The translations under genes were made by a program, and so were the position numbers. From Allomyces macrogynus ATCC 38327 (Eukaryota > Blastocladiomycota > Blastocladiomycetes > Blastocladiales > Blastocladiaceae), in the NCBI GenBank assembly GCA_000151295.1, contig GG745339.1, positions 1,071,278 through 1,090,363 on the forward strand: a stretch of 19,086 nucleotides of DNA, given 5' to 3'. The notes under the pieces were generated by a model. That model worked only from the letters and a program-made list of their open reading frames with translations, did no database searches and was not told where the DNA came from. Positions within the stretch are counted from its first letter, which is position 1; every line of letters begins with the position of its first letter. Below are positions 8,694-18,456 of the stretch, one piece after another.

Positions 8694-10858
8694 CTAATGA
8701 TATAGGTCCTCCAAATCGCTCCCATCCTCACTGTCACTTTCCCCCGCGCCCCCGCCGCTCCCTTCCTCCTCCTCCTCATCGCTTTCCCCATCGCTCCCAC
8801 CATCGTCGGTCACCCAACCGCCATCACTCCTCCCCCCTCTCCAACGTCACGGCACAGATGCGAATGCACTAGCAACCGATCAAACATGAGCGCGACCTGC
8901 AAATCCTCTGTGCCCGTGACCCAACCCTCCCAATCCACCACCTTGCTCGCCATCAGTGCGCGCTGCACGCGCGGCGGCGGCACACCCTTTGGCTCTCCCT
9001 TGCCCTCACCGCCCAAATACCCAGGCGAATGCATCAGCACGTGCGACTCGATCCCGCACGAAACCATGACCGGCCAGTCGGGGTGGAACGCGACGCGGTT
9101 CACCCGTGCAGGACGTGTGCGGCGCGCGGGACATCCACGGTGGTATCAGGGTCGAGAGGGAGCACGCGCCACAAATACAAGCCTAAGTCGTCGCTGCCGG
9201 ACGCGACAAGGGAGCCGGTCGGGTGCCATGCGGGCGCCTTGTGCGTGACGTGGTGCTGGTACCCGCGCGCGTGGAACCCGAAGCGCGAGTCGGATAGGAC
9301 GGGGATGAAGCCGAGGTGGACGGGTGCGGTCGTGGGGACGTGGGTCCGTGGAGCCGGGAACGGGTGCTGGTAAGTGGCGAGTTTGCGTGGGGGGGTCGCG
9401 GATCCGAGGGTCGGGCCAGATCAGGTGGAGAGGAAGCGTCAGGTTGATGCGGAAAGGAGAGGGCGGGCAAGAGATACATGAGTACTGGATTTCGAGCGTG
9501 AAGAGCGATTCGCCGTCGGGGCTCATCGCGAACGCGCCAATTGTGTGTTTTGTGCCCGTGGTACTGCGCACCAACATCAGAGTGAGCGCGCCGTCCTCCG
9601 CGTCGTGATTGGCGTGAGCGCAACATACCTCAAACCGCTAGCGGCTCGCGGTCGGCACGCTTGCGTTTGCGGCGCGTGGTGGGCACGGCAGACCTGTCGC
9701 CGACCTGCGATGTAAATGCCGTGCGCATGTCCCATGTCGCCAAGCACCCGTCCGACCCAGACACGGTGAAAATGTACGGCCGGTGATCCGGGTGGAATGC
9801 GGCGCAGTTGACAGCGACACTACGCGCGGACATCGGAGTGTCAGCGCGTGGGCATTGCGAGCGGGGGAGGGATAGAAGAGAGTACGCACAACAAGTCGAG
9901 CGTGCCCACGTCGCGCACGGGCTTGCGCAGGTCCCATTGCTTGACGGTTCCGTCGTCGCTAGTCGCGCGGTCGGGCAACAGGGTCAGAAAGTGATGCTCA
10001 CGCCGCACAAACAGAGCGGAAATTGTGGATCGCGAACCCGCCGAGAGAATGACGCTGATCTGATTTGGGTGGAGACTCACACGATGCACTGCGTCTTCGT
10101 GGCCAGTGAGTCGGTCGAGCGGGAGCTTGGAGTCAGATTCAACGTCCTGGAGGGCAGACATCAGCATCAGGATACCTTCCGACTTGAGTAGTGGAATCAA
10201 ACACGGACATAACGGTAGACGTAGCCGTCGGAGCCACATCTGGACGACCACCGCACCACCAAGAAATCAGTGTCGGATGCGAGTACGACGGGGAACCACG
10301 TGGTGGAGGAGCATGCGTACGAAATGAGGAACAGCTAGTCCAGGTCGAGCACGGCGTGGAACACGTTGGCGAGGTGGCCATGGAATTCGTGTTCTGGTCG
10401 CGTCAGTTCGGCGTCAGAACCCGAAATGAGCTCGTCCATGGATCGGAGCGCGACCGTTTGGTCCTGTCGAACAGTTCGTCGGCATTAAAACATGGTCAAC
10501 TCACCACGAGAGCGTCGGTACGGACATCGGACCCAGAAATCAACCATCGCCCAGATGGACTGATTTCGACCGTGTAGATGCATCCGTCGTGCCTCGCGAC
10601 AGGTCTTGTTGCAGGACCAAGAAATTGATCAATTTGAGCGTCCATTGCTCGTCTTTCCGCGAGAGTACAATATTTACTTTAAGTACAGGTAGCCGCTACG
10701 CCAAGACAGCCGGTCGGACTTGGCGCTTGTCGATGCGGCCGGTCAAATCGCTGAGTTCACCATGGCACCGTCGCGATTCCGAATTCGGCTGGTCTTCCGT
10801 GCTCAACCAAAGGAGACTGTTGCGTTGCAGCAAGTTGGTGGTCATCAGTCGCATCCAT
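8694..10858 (-). pseudogene. DCAF5-like WD40 gene (putative CUL4-DDB1 substrate receptor), apparently broken
   Basis: Read on the minus strand, WD repeats run in the order of DCAF5/WDR22: DGCIYTVEISPSGRWLISGSD; GHLANVF...SCGSDGYVYRYDVE; GHEDAVHRVSLHP...DDGTVKQWDLRKP; NCAAFHP...GSDGCLATWDMRTA; GAFAMSPDGESLF; HPTGSLVASGSDDLGLYLW; VNRVAFHPDW...GIESHVLMHSP; then FDRLLVHS and an acidic Ser/Asp/Glu tail ending at TAG 8694-8696. Some introns splice cleanly (10525-10464, 10320-10240, 10208-10147, 9889-9820). Others cannot: TAG at 10337-10335 interrupts repeat two, the frame jumps near 10593 inside the first Gly-His and near 9103 where G-H-x4-V is expected, and joins near 9600 and 9370-9490 are out of phase. 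The start is taken at 10858 (ACAATGG). Family members recruit substrates to CUL4-DDB1 ubiquitin ligase. Assembly errors are an alternative to true decay. Confidence 0.65.
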
Positions 10859-10869
10859 GTTGTGCTGTG

Positions 10870-11294
10870 AGCTGATGCTCGTAAGTACCGACGCAGTGAC
10901 TTGCAGGAGTCAAGGTCCAGCATCAATGGCGCGATCACGTTTGATGCTCAGACGACCAACGGCCACCCTGCGGATGCTTGTGCTCGAGGGCGATCCTTGC
11001 TCCACCGGCAACCAACCAGCGACAATGAGCTACCCAACGGCCGCTGGCGCACCGTACCTGCCCGCCAGCTTTTGGTCTTGTGAGGCCGTGGATCGCGCTG
11101 CTGGAGCGGCCATGGATCACCAGTACAGCTTCAAGAAACCGATCTTTCAGGTCAGCGATGCACTCGACAAGCGCTGGCACCTTCTTGTCGACTCGCCTAC
11201 ACCATGGACAAAGGCCGCTCGTACCGTGGTTGGGGGTGCATACTGCACGCGGCGGTTTATTCTCGCCAGCCGTTTCGGTGCAAACAAAAACTGA
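10870..11294 (+). other. Unassigned coding-like stretch
   Basis: One frame stays open here with a G/C-biased third position from about 10957, and includes segments such as HQYSFKKPIFQVSDALDK before a stop at 11292-11294. I recognise no domain. It sits between the divergent starts of the WD40 gene and the exonuclease gene and could be an upstream exon of the latter, a small separate gene or a remnant. The opposite strand is also open over part of it, so even the strand is uncertain. Confidence 0.2.
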
Positions 11295-12962
11295 CACAAA
11301 CGACCGGAAAGACATACCGGAAGCTCGCTGCACACGCTCTCCCGTGCCCGCCAATAGATTTTACGCCTCAGGTAAGAAGAGCGGCTTCTTTGAAACGACA
11401 AAGATTCTCGGCAAGTAAGCAGTCGCGCTCGTTTCGACCGGTTGCGCGAAATTGACGAATAGCAGAGCATGCGCAAGATGCGCAAACTCATGGAGGTGCC
11501 GTCCAAGGGCATCGAGATGCCGTCCGACGAGCAAATCAAGGAGGGGCTGTCGAAACCGATTGACCCAAGCACGCTGCTCGAGCGCAAGCTCACAAGTCCT
11601 GAACCGCCGGGAGCGTGCAAGCGATTATGAAGAGGACGAGCTTGGCGACGACGAAGACCACGAGCACGCCATGGTCATCGAGTAATTGGAGCTCGAAGAC
11701 CTGCAACTCACGCCAAGGGACCTGGCACCGATGTCACAGGTCAAGACCGACGCCAAGGGGTATCCGGTCCTGCTCGATGTGTGTTTTACGAGCACGGCGC
11801 TCGACCCGACGACCAACATCAACCTGCACGTCGTGCAGGTGCCGCATCAGCGCACGCGGCGGCCGCCGTTCCAGCTGTTTATGGTGAACACTCCCGAGAT
11901 CGCCAGGCTGATGGTGCGCCGGTGCATGGCGGCCGAGAACGTGGCCATCGACCTCGAGGGCCACGCCAAGATCCCGACTTTGCCGCGCGCTCGATTTGGA
12001 CGCCAACTGGACGGCCATGCCGGCCGTCACGCCGTTTTGCCCGACGAAACGCGCGGTGCCGTGCGTCGATCCGCGTTTGGCAGCAGAATCCAGCTGGCTG
12101 ACCGGCACGCAGTCCCCGTCACGCTCGAGCCGCGCCCGCACGTCGTCAAGTCGGTCTTCTATGTCCTGCTCGGCGACATCCACGCGCAGCCGTGGAAGGT
12201 GCGTGCGACGCGTTCACTTCCGATCTCATCGCGTCGCTCGATTGGGCTGAGAACCTGCCAATGTCCGTGCGCACATTTCTCAGGCAAGAACAGGCGCGGC
12301 TGCTCTTCCACGGCAGGATCGCCGACCTGGAAGTGATTCAAAACAAATTGCGGATCCCGCTTGTGGGCGCGCAGATTGCCGACTTGCAAGTGCTCTACAC
12401 GTAGTGGAAGACCGCGTCGCTGCTGCACATTCACATCCAGAAACTCTGAGGCTCGCCGAGCCGGGCGAGCACATGCTCAACGTCTTGCTCAAGGACAAGC
12501 ACATGCACGTGGACCCGCCGCAGACCGCGACCACAGTGACGTCGACGCGGCGTGGGTCGGGCAAGGGCCGGTACCATCGCGTCGACTCAGTGGCCGACGT
12601 TGCGCTCGCAAACCCAACTCCGGACCAGGTGGCCGCGATCCAGTCTCGGCGACTGATTTCGCTCAACGACATTGTCCGCGCGTGCGACATGCCCAAGAAC
12701 CCGCCCAAGAACGCGCCGTATCGCAAGGTGTATTTCCATTCATTGTTGTGCGCGAGGGTTTGTTGAGCACACGCGCGGGCAACTGCTCAATCTGGCCGTT
12801 TCTGATCGCCTCGCTGTTGAATGTCGTTGGTAGGATACGCTCTCATACCAGACGCTCTATGCCGCACGAGACGTGGACATGCCCGAGAGTGCCTACACGC
12901 ATTTGCACAAAGTGCGTCTTGACGCTCAGCGCGACATTGCCTCGCGCGTCTTGCAGATTTAG
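11204..12962 (+). pseudogene. DEDDy-type 3'-5' exonuclease gene, copy A (frame-damaged)
   Basis: Exonuclease (RNase D/EXD-like) pieces occur in order: a possible first exon from ATG 11204; an exon after TTGACGAATAG at 11463 (MRKMRKLMEVPSKGIEMP); an acidic stretch; VNTPEIARLMVRRC then AIDLEG, matching motif Exo I (Asp codon 11950, Glu 11956); GRIADLEVIQNKL, the Exo II region; and, after an intron at 12728-12833, LYAARDVDMP, matching Exo III Y-x3-D (Tyr 12858, Asp 12870), then a basic helix ending at TAG 12960-12962. Such enzymes remove nucleotides from RNA or DNA 3' ends using two metals. The frame breaks near 11622 and 12195, and TAA interrupts at 11683-11685. TAG at 12402 disappears if a 50-bp intron (12401-12450) is spliced. 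The 3' half, from about 12270, is duplicated at 13386-14101. It is probably a decaying gene; unusual splicing or assembly errors are less likely. Confidence 0.55.
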
Positions 12963-13385
12963 GCGACCGGCAGCTCGCTCGGTCGCATCTGTGCCATAAT
13001 TTTCTTTTTTTTTTTTTTTAAGTGGCAGTGTCTGTGTAATGGTTCCGTGTACTCGGTCTGTCTCTACGCTTGGCCACCGTTCGGCACTCTTGTCTAGAAG
13101 CACGAACATGAGCGCGTTCTTGATCCAGACAGCCATGCTCTCCTCCACCGTGCTCAGAGAGGGTGCCTTGGTCCTGGCGACGACGATTGCAAAGAGATTG
13201 ATTGCACTTTGATGCCAAGTCCGGTCACAAATGTGCTGACAAACCACGTTACACACATTTTGGCCAGGCACGTACGGCTTTCTGATTCATCAGCTCAGCG
13301 TTTCTTCACGCCAACAACCAACACCATGCGATCCTCGGCAGCCCCTGCAACATTGACACGATCAAGCAGGCACTATAGTGTCGCA
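12963..13385. other. Spacer between exonuclease copies, with poly-T and an antisense coding-like segment
   Basis: About 420 bp separate the two copies. A T15 run lies at 13005-13019. Minus-strand 13230-13030 reads as a protein-like, G/C3-biased frame (for example VEESMAVWIKNALMFVLLDK) that I cannot assign. The + strand is also open across part of this stretch, so coding is not established. Confidence 0.3.
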
Positions 13386-14101
13386 CTGGCTCGGGGCGCG
13401 CCAGCAAGCGCCAAGTCTCGGCGCCGTTGTTGTGGACCTGGACGTGATACAAAACAAGCTGCGGGTCCCGCTCGACGGCGCGAGCGTCGCAGACCTGCAG
13501 GTGCTCTACACGTAGTGGAAGACCGTGTCGCTGCTGCACACGTATCTCCAAAAGTCGCACAGGCTCGCCGAGCCGGGCGAGCACATGCGCAAAAACTTGC
13601 TGAAGGAGCCGCAGATGCGCGTCGAGCCGGCGCCGTTTGACCCACCAGCACGGGCAAGCAAGGTGGACATGCTTGCGAAAGTGGACATGTTTACAAAACG
13701 GGCGGCCGAGGCGAGCAAGAAGAGCAGCATCGCCGCGGTGGCAAGGACGACGGTGCGCACGGCCGGCGTGGCCCTGGCCAACCCGAGCCGCACGCAAGGT
13801 GCCGCGATCCAGTCGCAGCGCGCGGTGGTCGCTCAACGACATGTTCCGCGCGTGTGAGTTTCTCGAGAATCCGTTGAAGCGTGCGCCGTATCGCAGGGTG
13901 GGTCGAATGCTCTCGGTTTCTCTTCTCCACGTGGGGCCTATACAGACTGGGAACTGGATACATTCGATTTCAATTATGGGACACCTTGCCTGGCACTCTA
14001 TGCGGCGCTCGACGTCGATGCCCAAGCATGCCTTCACGCACATGCGCAAGTGTATCAACACGATCAAGCGCGACATCAAGCAGCGCGTCGACGACATTTA
14101 G
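13386..14101 (+). pseudogene. DEDDy-type 3'-5' exonuclease, copy B (3' half only, degenerate)
   Basis: This is a diverged tandem duplicate of the 3' half of copy A: VVVDLDVIQNKLRVPLDGAS, DLQVLYT, RLAEPGEHMRKNLLKEPQM, VALANPS...AAIQSQR, LNDMFRACEFLENPLKRAP, LYAALDV (Exo III Y-x3-D; Tyr 13999, Asp 14011) and a final basic helix ending at TAG 14099-14101, the same place as in copy A. The N-terminal half with Exo I is missing. The frame is broken near 13825 and by a 2-nt loss near 14013. The acceptor that copy A uses before DTL is not present here (TATGG in place of GGTAG). The shared intron-like element is at 13512-13562 (51 bp; 50 bp in A). Non-functional as an exonuclease on present evidence. 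Confidence 0.65.
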
Positions 14102-14286
14102 CCGCCGTTGTGCTGGGGATGTGGCAAAGATATTGGACAGTCTCGGTTTTGGAATACAAACTGCTATTTTGTGCCAACCATCCTTCGTCAGTCAGTCAAT
14201 GGATTGCTGTACTCATTTCATCCTCTTGGCCTTGACCCCTTCGGATCCCAGCCAGCACATACACCCAACCGACACTCCGTCTCGCT
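14102..14286. other. Short gap between exonuclease copy B and the phosphatase 3' end
   Basis: Convergent 3' ends meet here. I see only T-rich, A/T-moderate sequence consistent with 3' UTRs and no further feature. Confidence 0.5.
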
Positions 14287-15577
14287 CTACCTGCTCGCAC
14301 TCGGCGCGCCCGCCGTCTTATCTGCAGCCGGCACCTCGCCCGCTGGCTTCTTCTCCGCCGCGCTCTTCCCTTTCTCCTCCACCTCGACCCTCTTCTTCTC
14401 TATCGCAATCTTGGCATCCTCGTCATCCCCATCCAACTTCGGCTCATCCAGCGCCAAATCGATCCACGAAGACGACAGCGACATGTCCGCGACCATGCCC
14501 GCCAACCCATCCACCCCGCCATCCTCACTCTTGGCAAATTTCCAGACCGGGTTAATGATGAGCCGGTCGGGCTGGGCGACGGTCAGCGGCTGCGCCTTGA
14601 TCCAGGCGCGCACGTCCGTCGGGCACGCGCGCGAGAGCAGGCGCAGGTAGGCGCCGAGATCGAGCAGCGTGTGATCGTCGAGCGGCGGGACGTGTGTGCC
14701 CGCGAGGTCCCACGAGGGGACAAGCAGGGCGTTGTCTGGGTTGAGCCGGCACTTGAAGAGCGAGTCCTCGACGATCAGGGTCGTGGAGGGCGAGTAGTGC
14801 GGGTAGGCGGCGTAGACTTTGCGCAGGTCCTAGAAGTCGTTCAGCATCAGATTTCCACCACATCCACACCGAAGAAGAGCTGCAAAAGCGCACCTTGACC
14901 GTGGCCCACGGCGAGTCCCCCGTCGCATCCAGGGTGCACATATCGCGCCCCCACAGAAATAGCAACTGGTCGAGCACCGGTTTTCCGAGCGCCAGTTCCG
15001 CGAGCCGCGCGGCGTTATCGGGCATCGCCGACGTCCACACGGCAACATCCACGTTGGGCATGCACAGCGCAAACTTGGCGAATTCGGATGCGTGCGGGCG
15101 CACGTAGACGGGCTTTTTCTTGACGGTCGCGAGCCGCGGCGGCAATTCAAACGGCGACTCGCGCGCGGACTTTTGCTCTTCGCGGCTCGGGCGCGCGAGG
15201 AGGCACCCGTTGAGGTCTAGTTGAGCGTGGCAGGATGATATGAGCGCACGATCTGGGGGGGCGGCAGGTGGGAGGTAATTACCGAGAATCACGAGGTAGC
15301 GAGGCGTCGTGAGCGTGGCGGCGAGTGCGGTTGACGCGGTCGCAGCAGCCGCGGCAGCAGGCGTCGGCATCGCGCTCGAGGAGGGCCCCGGGGTGGGCAT
15401 GGCTGTGCAAGTGCTGGTCAAGTCGGAAACGGCTGCCGGTTGGTCGGCAGCCGTCGAGATGGGTCGTGCAAGTCGAATCGGGGTTGCAGAATGCAATGCA
15501 GCAAGTCGCAGCGGCGTAAAGAAGCGAAGAGTCGAGGTCGACAAGAGTCGCGGACGCGGACAGAACAGCGGCGGCAT
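14287..15577 (-). CDS. FCP1/NLI-interacting-factor-like HAD phosphatase, probably mitochondrial
   Basis: Exons 15577-15283, 15216-14894 and 14829-14287 join in phase (introns 66 and 64 bp) to give 386 residues. The start ATG lies in GCCACCATGCC. Splicing restores the HAD core: motif I VILDLNGCLL with nucleophile Asp99 and Asn101 in place of the second Asp; VYVRPHASEF (135); motif II WTSA (159-162); WGRD; a DLRKVY segment (207); and motif III LIVEDS, with Glu227-Asp228 where DD is usual, followed by Lys232. This is the DLNG branch of the FCP1-homology family, distinct from TIM50. The first 45 or so residues are rich in Arg, Ser and Leu and lack acids, resembling a mitochondrial presequence. 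A Lys/Glu-rich tail follows Trp-Lys-Phe near the end. Substrate unknown; the Asn at motif I may lower or alter activity. It shares its promoter region with the RhoGEF. Confidence 0.88.
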
Positions 15578-15844
15578 GGTGGCAGACAAAACGGCAAAGA
15601 GGAGACGAGAGCGGGCGGGTTGCAGTCAGGAAGGGGCCGACAAAAGAGTGATCACGCACAAAAGGCGGTTACGTTCCTTTGGGCAGAGTCACTTTTGGGG
15701 GGAGAACACACCTCGACGAAGGAGATCAAACGGTGACGACCACAACCACACGACGACCACAACCACACGACGACGATCATCCACGACCATTCGACGGCAA
15801 GCACCGCACAGGCACCCCTGCAAGACGCCGACAAACCGCCCGCA
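15578..15844. promoter_or_regulatory. Bidirectional promoter between phosphatase and RhoGEF genes
   Basis: Only 267 bp separate the two divergent start codons, so both promoters and leaders must lie here. The region holds a palindrome GTGATCAC (15648-15655), a GGGGGG run and a 17-bp tandem repeat. Co-regulation is possible but inferred from geometry alone. Confidence 0.6.
15735..15773 (+). repeat. 17-bp tandem repeat (GACGACCACAACCACAC), 2.3 copies
   Basis: Two near-identical units begin at 15735 and 15752, followed by a partial third unit. They lie in the leader just upstream of the RhoGEF start. Confidence 0.8.
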
Positions 15845-18456
15845 ATGGACCCGTCCCCGCTCAAGCGCTCGGCGTCTGAGTCGGTTCTCGCGCACCGCCT
15901 GTTTGCGCCGTTCCGCAGTCACCACGAGCGCGGTGGTAGCAACTCCAGTAACGAAGACACGCCCAACGACGCTCACGCCGCAAGGAACCCGTCGCGACTA
16001 CGGCACGTCGACGCGCCCGACACGGCCAGCGACGACGACGGATTGCACGTCACGGTCCCGACGCGCCCGCGGCGCGGCAGCGAGCGCACGAGCGAGAACG
16101 ACTTGGAAGCAAATTCGTCGTCGCGTGGGTTCTTGCGCAAGATCAAGTCGGGCCTCGCCAAGTCAGCGTCGCAGTTTGGGCTCGGTCCGCGCCGTGATAG
16201 TAGCGGCGACGTGAGCCAGAACGTCGACGCGAGCGACCACCGACACGGCCAGGCCGAGAATGACGACGATGATTTGCTCGACCATCGCCCGCCCGCGGCG
16301 ACGCGCGACCCAGCGTGGTTTGCGCAGCGGTGGTGTGTGCTCGATGGGCCCGACCGTGCCGACGAGGCCGTCGACGTCGCGCACCTGTCGCCGTCCGAAG
16401 TGCACCGGCAGAAAATCATTTACGAGGTCATTGTTACGGAAATGGATTATGTTCTTGACCTGCGGCTCATGAAGCGGGTACGTGTGTTGGTCCGAGCTGC
16501 TCCAGAGATGACTGAGCGCGTCACGTCGCTGCGACGCGACCGCGCGACGCTCCAGACAACTGAGCTGAACGCCCAGGCGACATAGGCTTACATGACGCCA
16601 CTGGTAGAGCGCGGCCTCGTGACGCCAAAGGAGCTCGTCGTGCTCTTTGCCAATCTCGAACAGCTGCTGCCGATTCACGAGGAGCTGCTCGATCTGTTGT
16701 CCAAGGAACGCGTCAAGCAGCGATGCGTGATTGCCAACTTCGGCACGCTGTTTTCCATCCTGGTTCGTTTTTGGTACTTTCCTGGGAACGGTGGTGCTGT
16801 CGCTAGACCGTGGTCACGAAAACTAATCCCGCTCCCAATCTCAAGCCGCAATACTTCAAGTGCTACTCGATCTACGGCAACAACTACCCCGAGGCCCTTG
16901 CGTTTCTTGATACGCTCACCTCGGCCCGCCCCGCCGTCGCCAAATTCCTCGCTAAAACGGCCTCCCGGCCGGCGTGCGGCGGCATGAACCTGGCCTCGTT
17001 TCTGCTCAAGCCCATCCAACGACTCTGCAAGTACCCGATCATGATCAAAGAAATTCTACGCTCTACCAGCACCGACCACGCCGACCACGCGCTGCTCGAG
17101 AAATCGCTCGAATCCATGGAACGCATCGTCGACCGCGTCAACGAGTCGCGACGGCACGCTGAGCAGCAGCGCCGGCTCGTCGACATGCTTGCGCGACTCG
17201 ACTTGCCGCGTGCGACCGGCACCGCGCTCAGCAGCGACCTTGAGACCGACCTCGAGTTACCGGGCCTGTCGGTGGACCGCCGCGTCACGGCGGTCCTGCG
17301 CGCGCGCGCGTTACCCGCCAACTTGCAGCGACAGCTCGTTTGCACCGGTAACGTCCAGCGCGTGCGGCTCGCGCAGCCTTGGGTCGTATTGAACCCGGGG
17401 GCACTGGCGGTCCCGGCCCCACCGCAGCGCGGAGCCAGTCACCTGGTCGACCGTGTTGCCGTGCTCATGTCCGACACGGTATTGATCTGCAAGCCGCGCG
17501 CCGCGGGTCTATCATTTACCGCCACCCGCAACGACGATGCGGCGGCCAAGGGGGACTTGAGCGTGCGGCAACTAATCGCGTTACGTCGACTCGCGGCGAT
17601 GACCGTCCCCGGGTCCCCAGCACTCGAGTGGCTCGGCGAGCACCGGTGGGCGAAATCCGTAGATCCGCCCGTGAAACCCGCCACCACGATGGCCGGGTTC
17701 CCGGACACGGAACTGCACCTAATCGTCTCGCTCGCGCCGCTCGACGAACCGCTGGGTGTCGGGATCGGGTCGCGCGCGTACGCGTGGGTGGTCCTCGAGT
17801 TTGACCGTGCCAAGGACCTGGCGAGCTTCCGGTCGGCGATCGCCAAGTGCGTCGCGGCACTGCAGCCGGTGGTGGCGGAACCGCACGCGCCGTCGCTGCG
17901 GCGTGTCGCGACCGAAGGCAAGTCGTTATACTCGGTGGCCACATCTGGCGCGTCCAAGCTCGGCTCGTTGCGCACCCTCAAGCGGGACCTGACCATCGAC
18001 GTAGGCGGCGGGAGCACAGCACTGCCGCAGTTCCAAGGGCGCGCGGTGCACGTCGTCGGCGCAATGGCGCTATCGACTCCCGTGCAGACGGCGTTCCCGA
18101 TCGGCGCGTTGCGCCCGCTCCCGCCGCCACCTTTACCGGTGGCCGAGGTGCTGGGCAGTGCGCCGCTCACGCCCGACGAAGGGAATGGGGTTATCAAGGC
18201 GGTGCGCGAGGCACGCGTGCGGTCGATCTCGTCGCCGGTCTTGCTGCAGATCGAGAGTGTGCCGGTGGCGCCGCACGCGCCGCCGGTGCCGCGCGATGTG
18301 AGTGGGAGGGGACGCACACGCACAGTGTCACCGAACGCGGTGGGGCGGAACCGTGGGCGGACCGTGTCGCCGGCAAGACGCATGGAGTCGCCAGTGACGG
18401 CACCGGCGCCGGTCGCGGCGGTGGCGCCCGCGATGGGGAAAGAAGAGGGAGACTAA
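15845..18456 (+). CDS. Dbl-homology RhoGEF (DH-PH domain protein)
   Basis: Exons 15845-16477, 16586-16762 and 16846-18456 join in phase to give 806 residues. The last acceptor (after CAATCTCAAG) is preferred because ACTAAT lies about 20 nt before it and the joined FSILPQYFKCYS has the family's spacing. Another acceptor at 16806 would add 13 residues. The first 180 residues are Ser/Asp/Arg-rich and probably disordered. The DH domain runs from about 187 to 375: KIIYEVIVTEMDYVLDL (conserved region 1), YMTPL, CYSIYGNNYPEA, and LLKPIQRLCKYPIMIKEIL (conserved region 3), followed by a helix. A PH domain (about 425-610) includes LVCTGNVQRVRL and VAVLMSDTVLICK. The Pro/Ser-rich tail has two RTVSP motifs, possible phosphosites. 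RhoGEFs load GTP onto Rho/Rac/Cdc42 at the membrane to steer actin and polarity; the target GTPase cannot be read from sequence. Confidence 0.94.

Noticed and set aside
11463..13562. Reassigned TAG/TAA (as glutamine) in the exonuclease region
   Set aside because: TAG at 11460 works as a splice acceptor and TAG at 12402/13513 falls inside a GT-AG element. Frameshifts elsewhere are not explained by recoding, and other genes in the window end normally with TAG.
8694..14101. Repeat-induced C-to-T mutation (RIP) as the cause of the broken genes
   Set aside because: The region remains GC-rich and most CAN codons are intact. The damage is mainly indels, with only a few stops compatible with CAR to TAR.
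15721..15790. CRISPR-like array
   Set aside because: The two 17-bp units are directly adjacent without spacers, in a eukaryotic leader; it is a simple tandem repeat.
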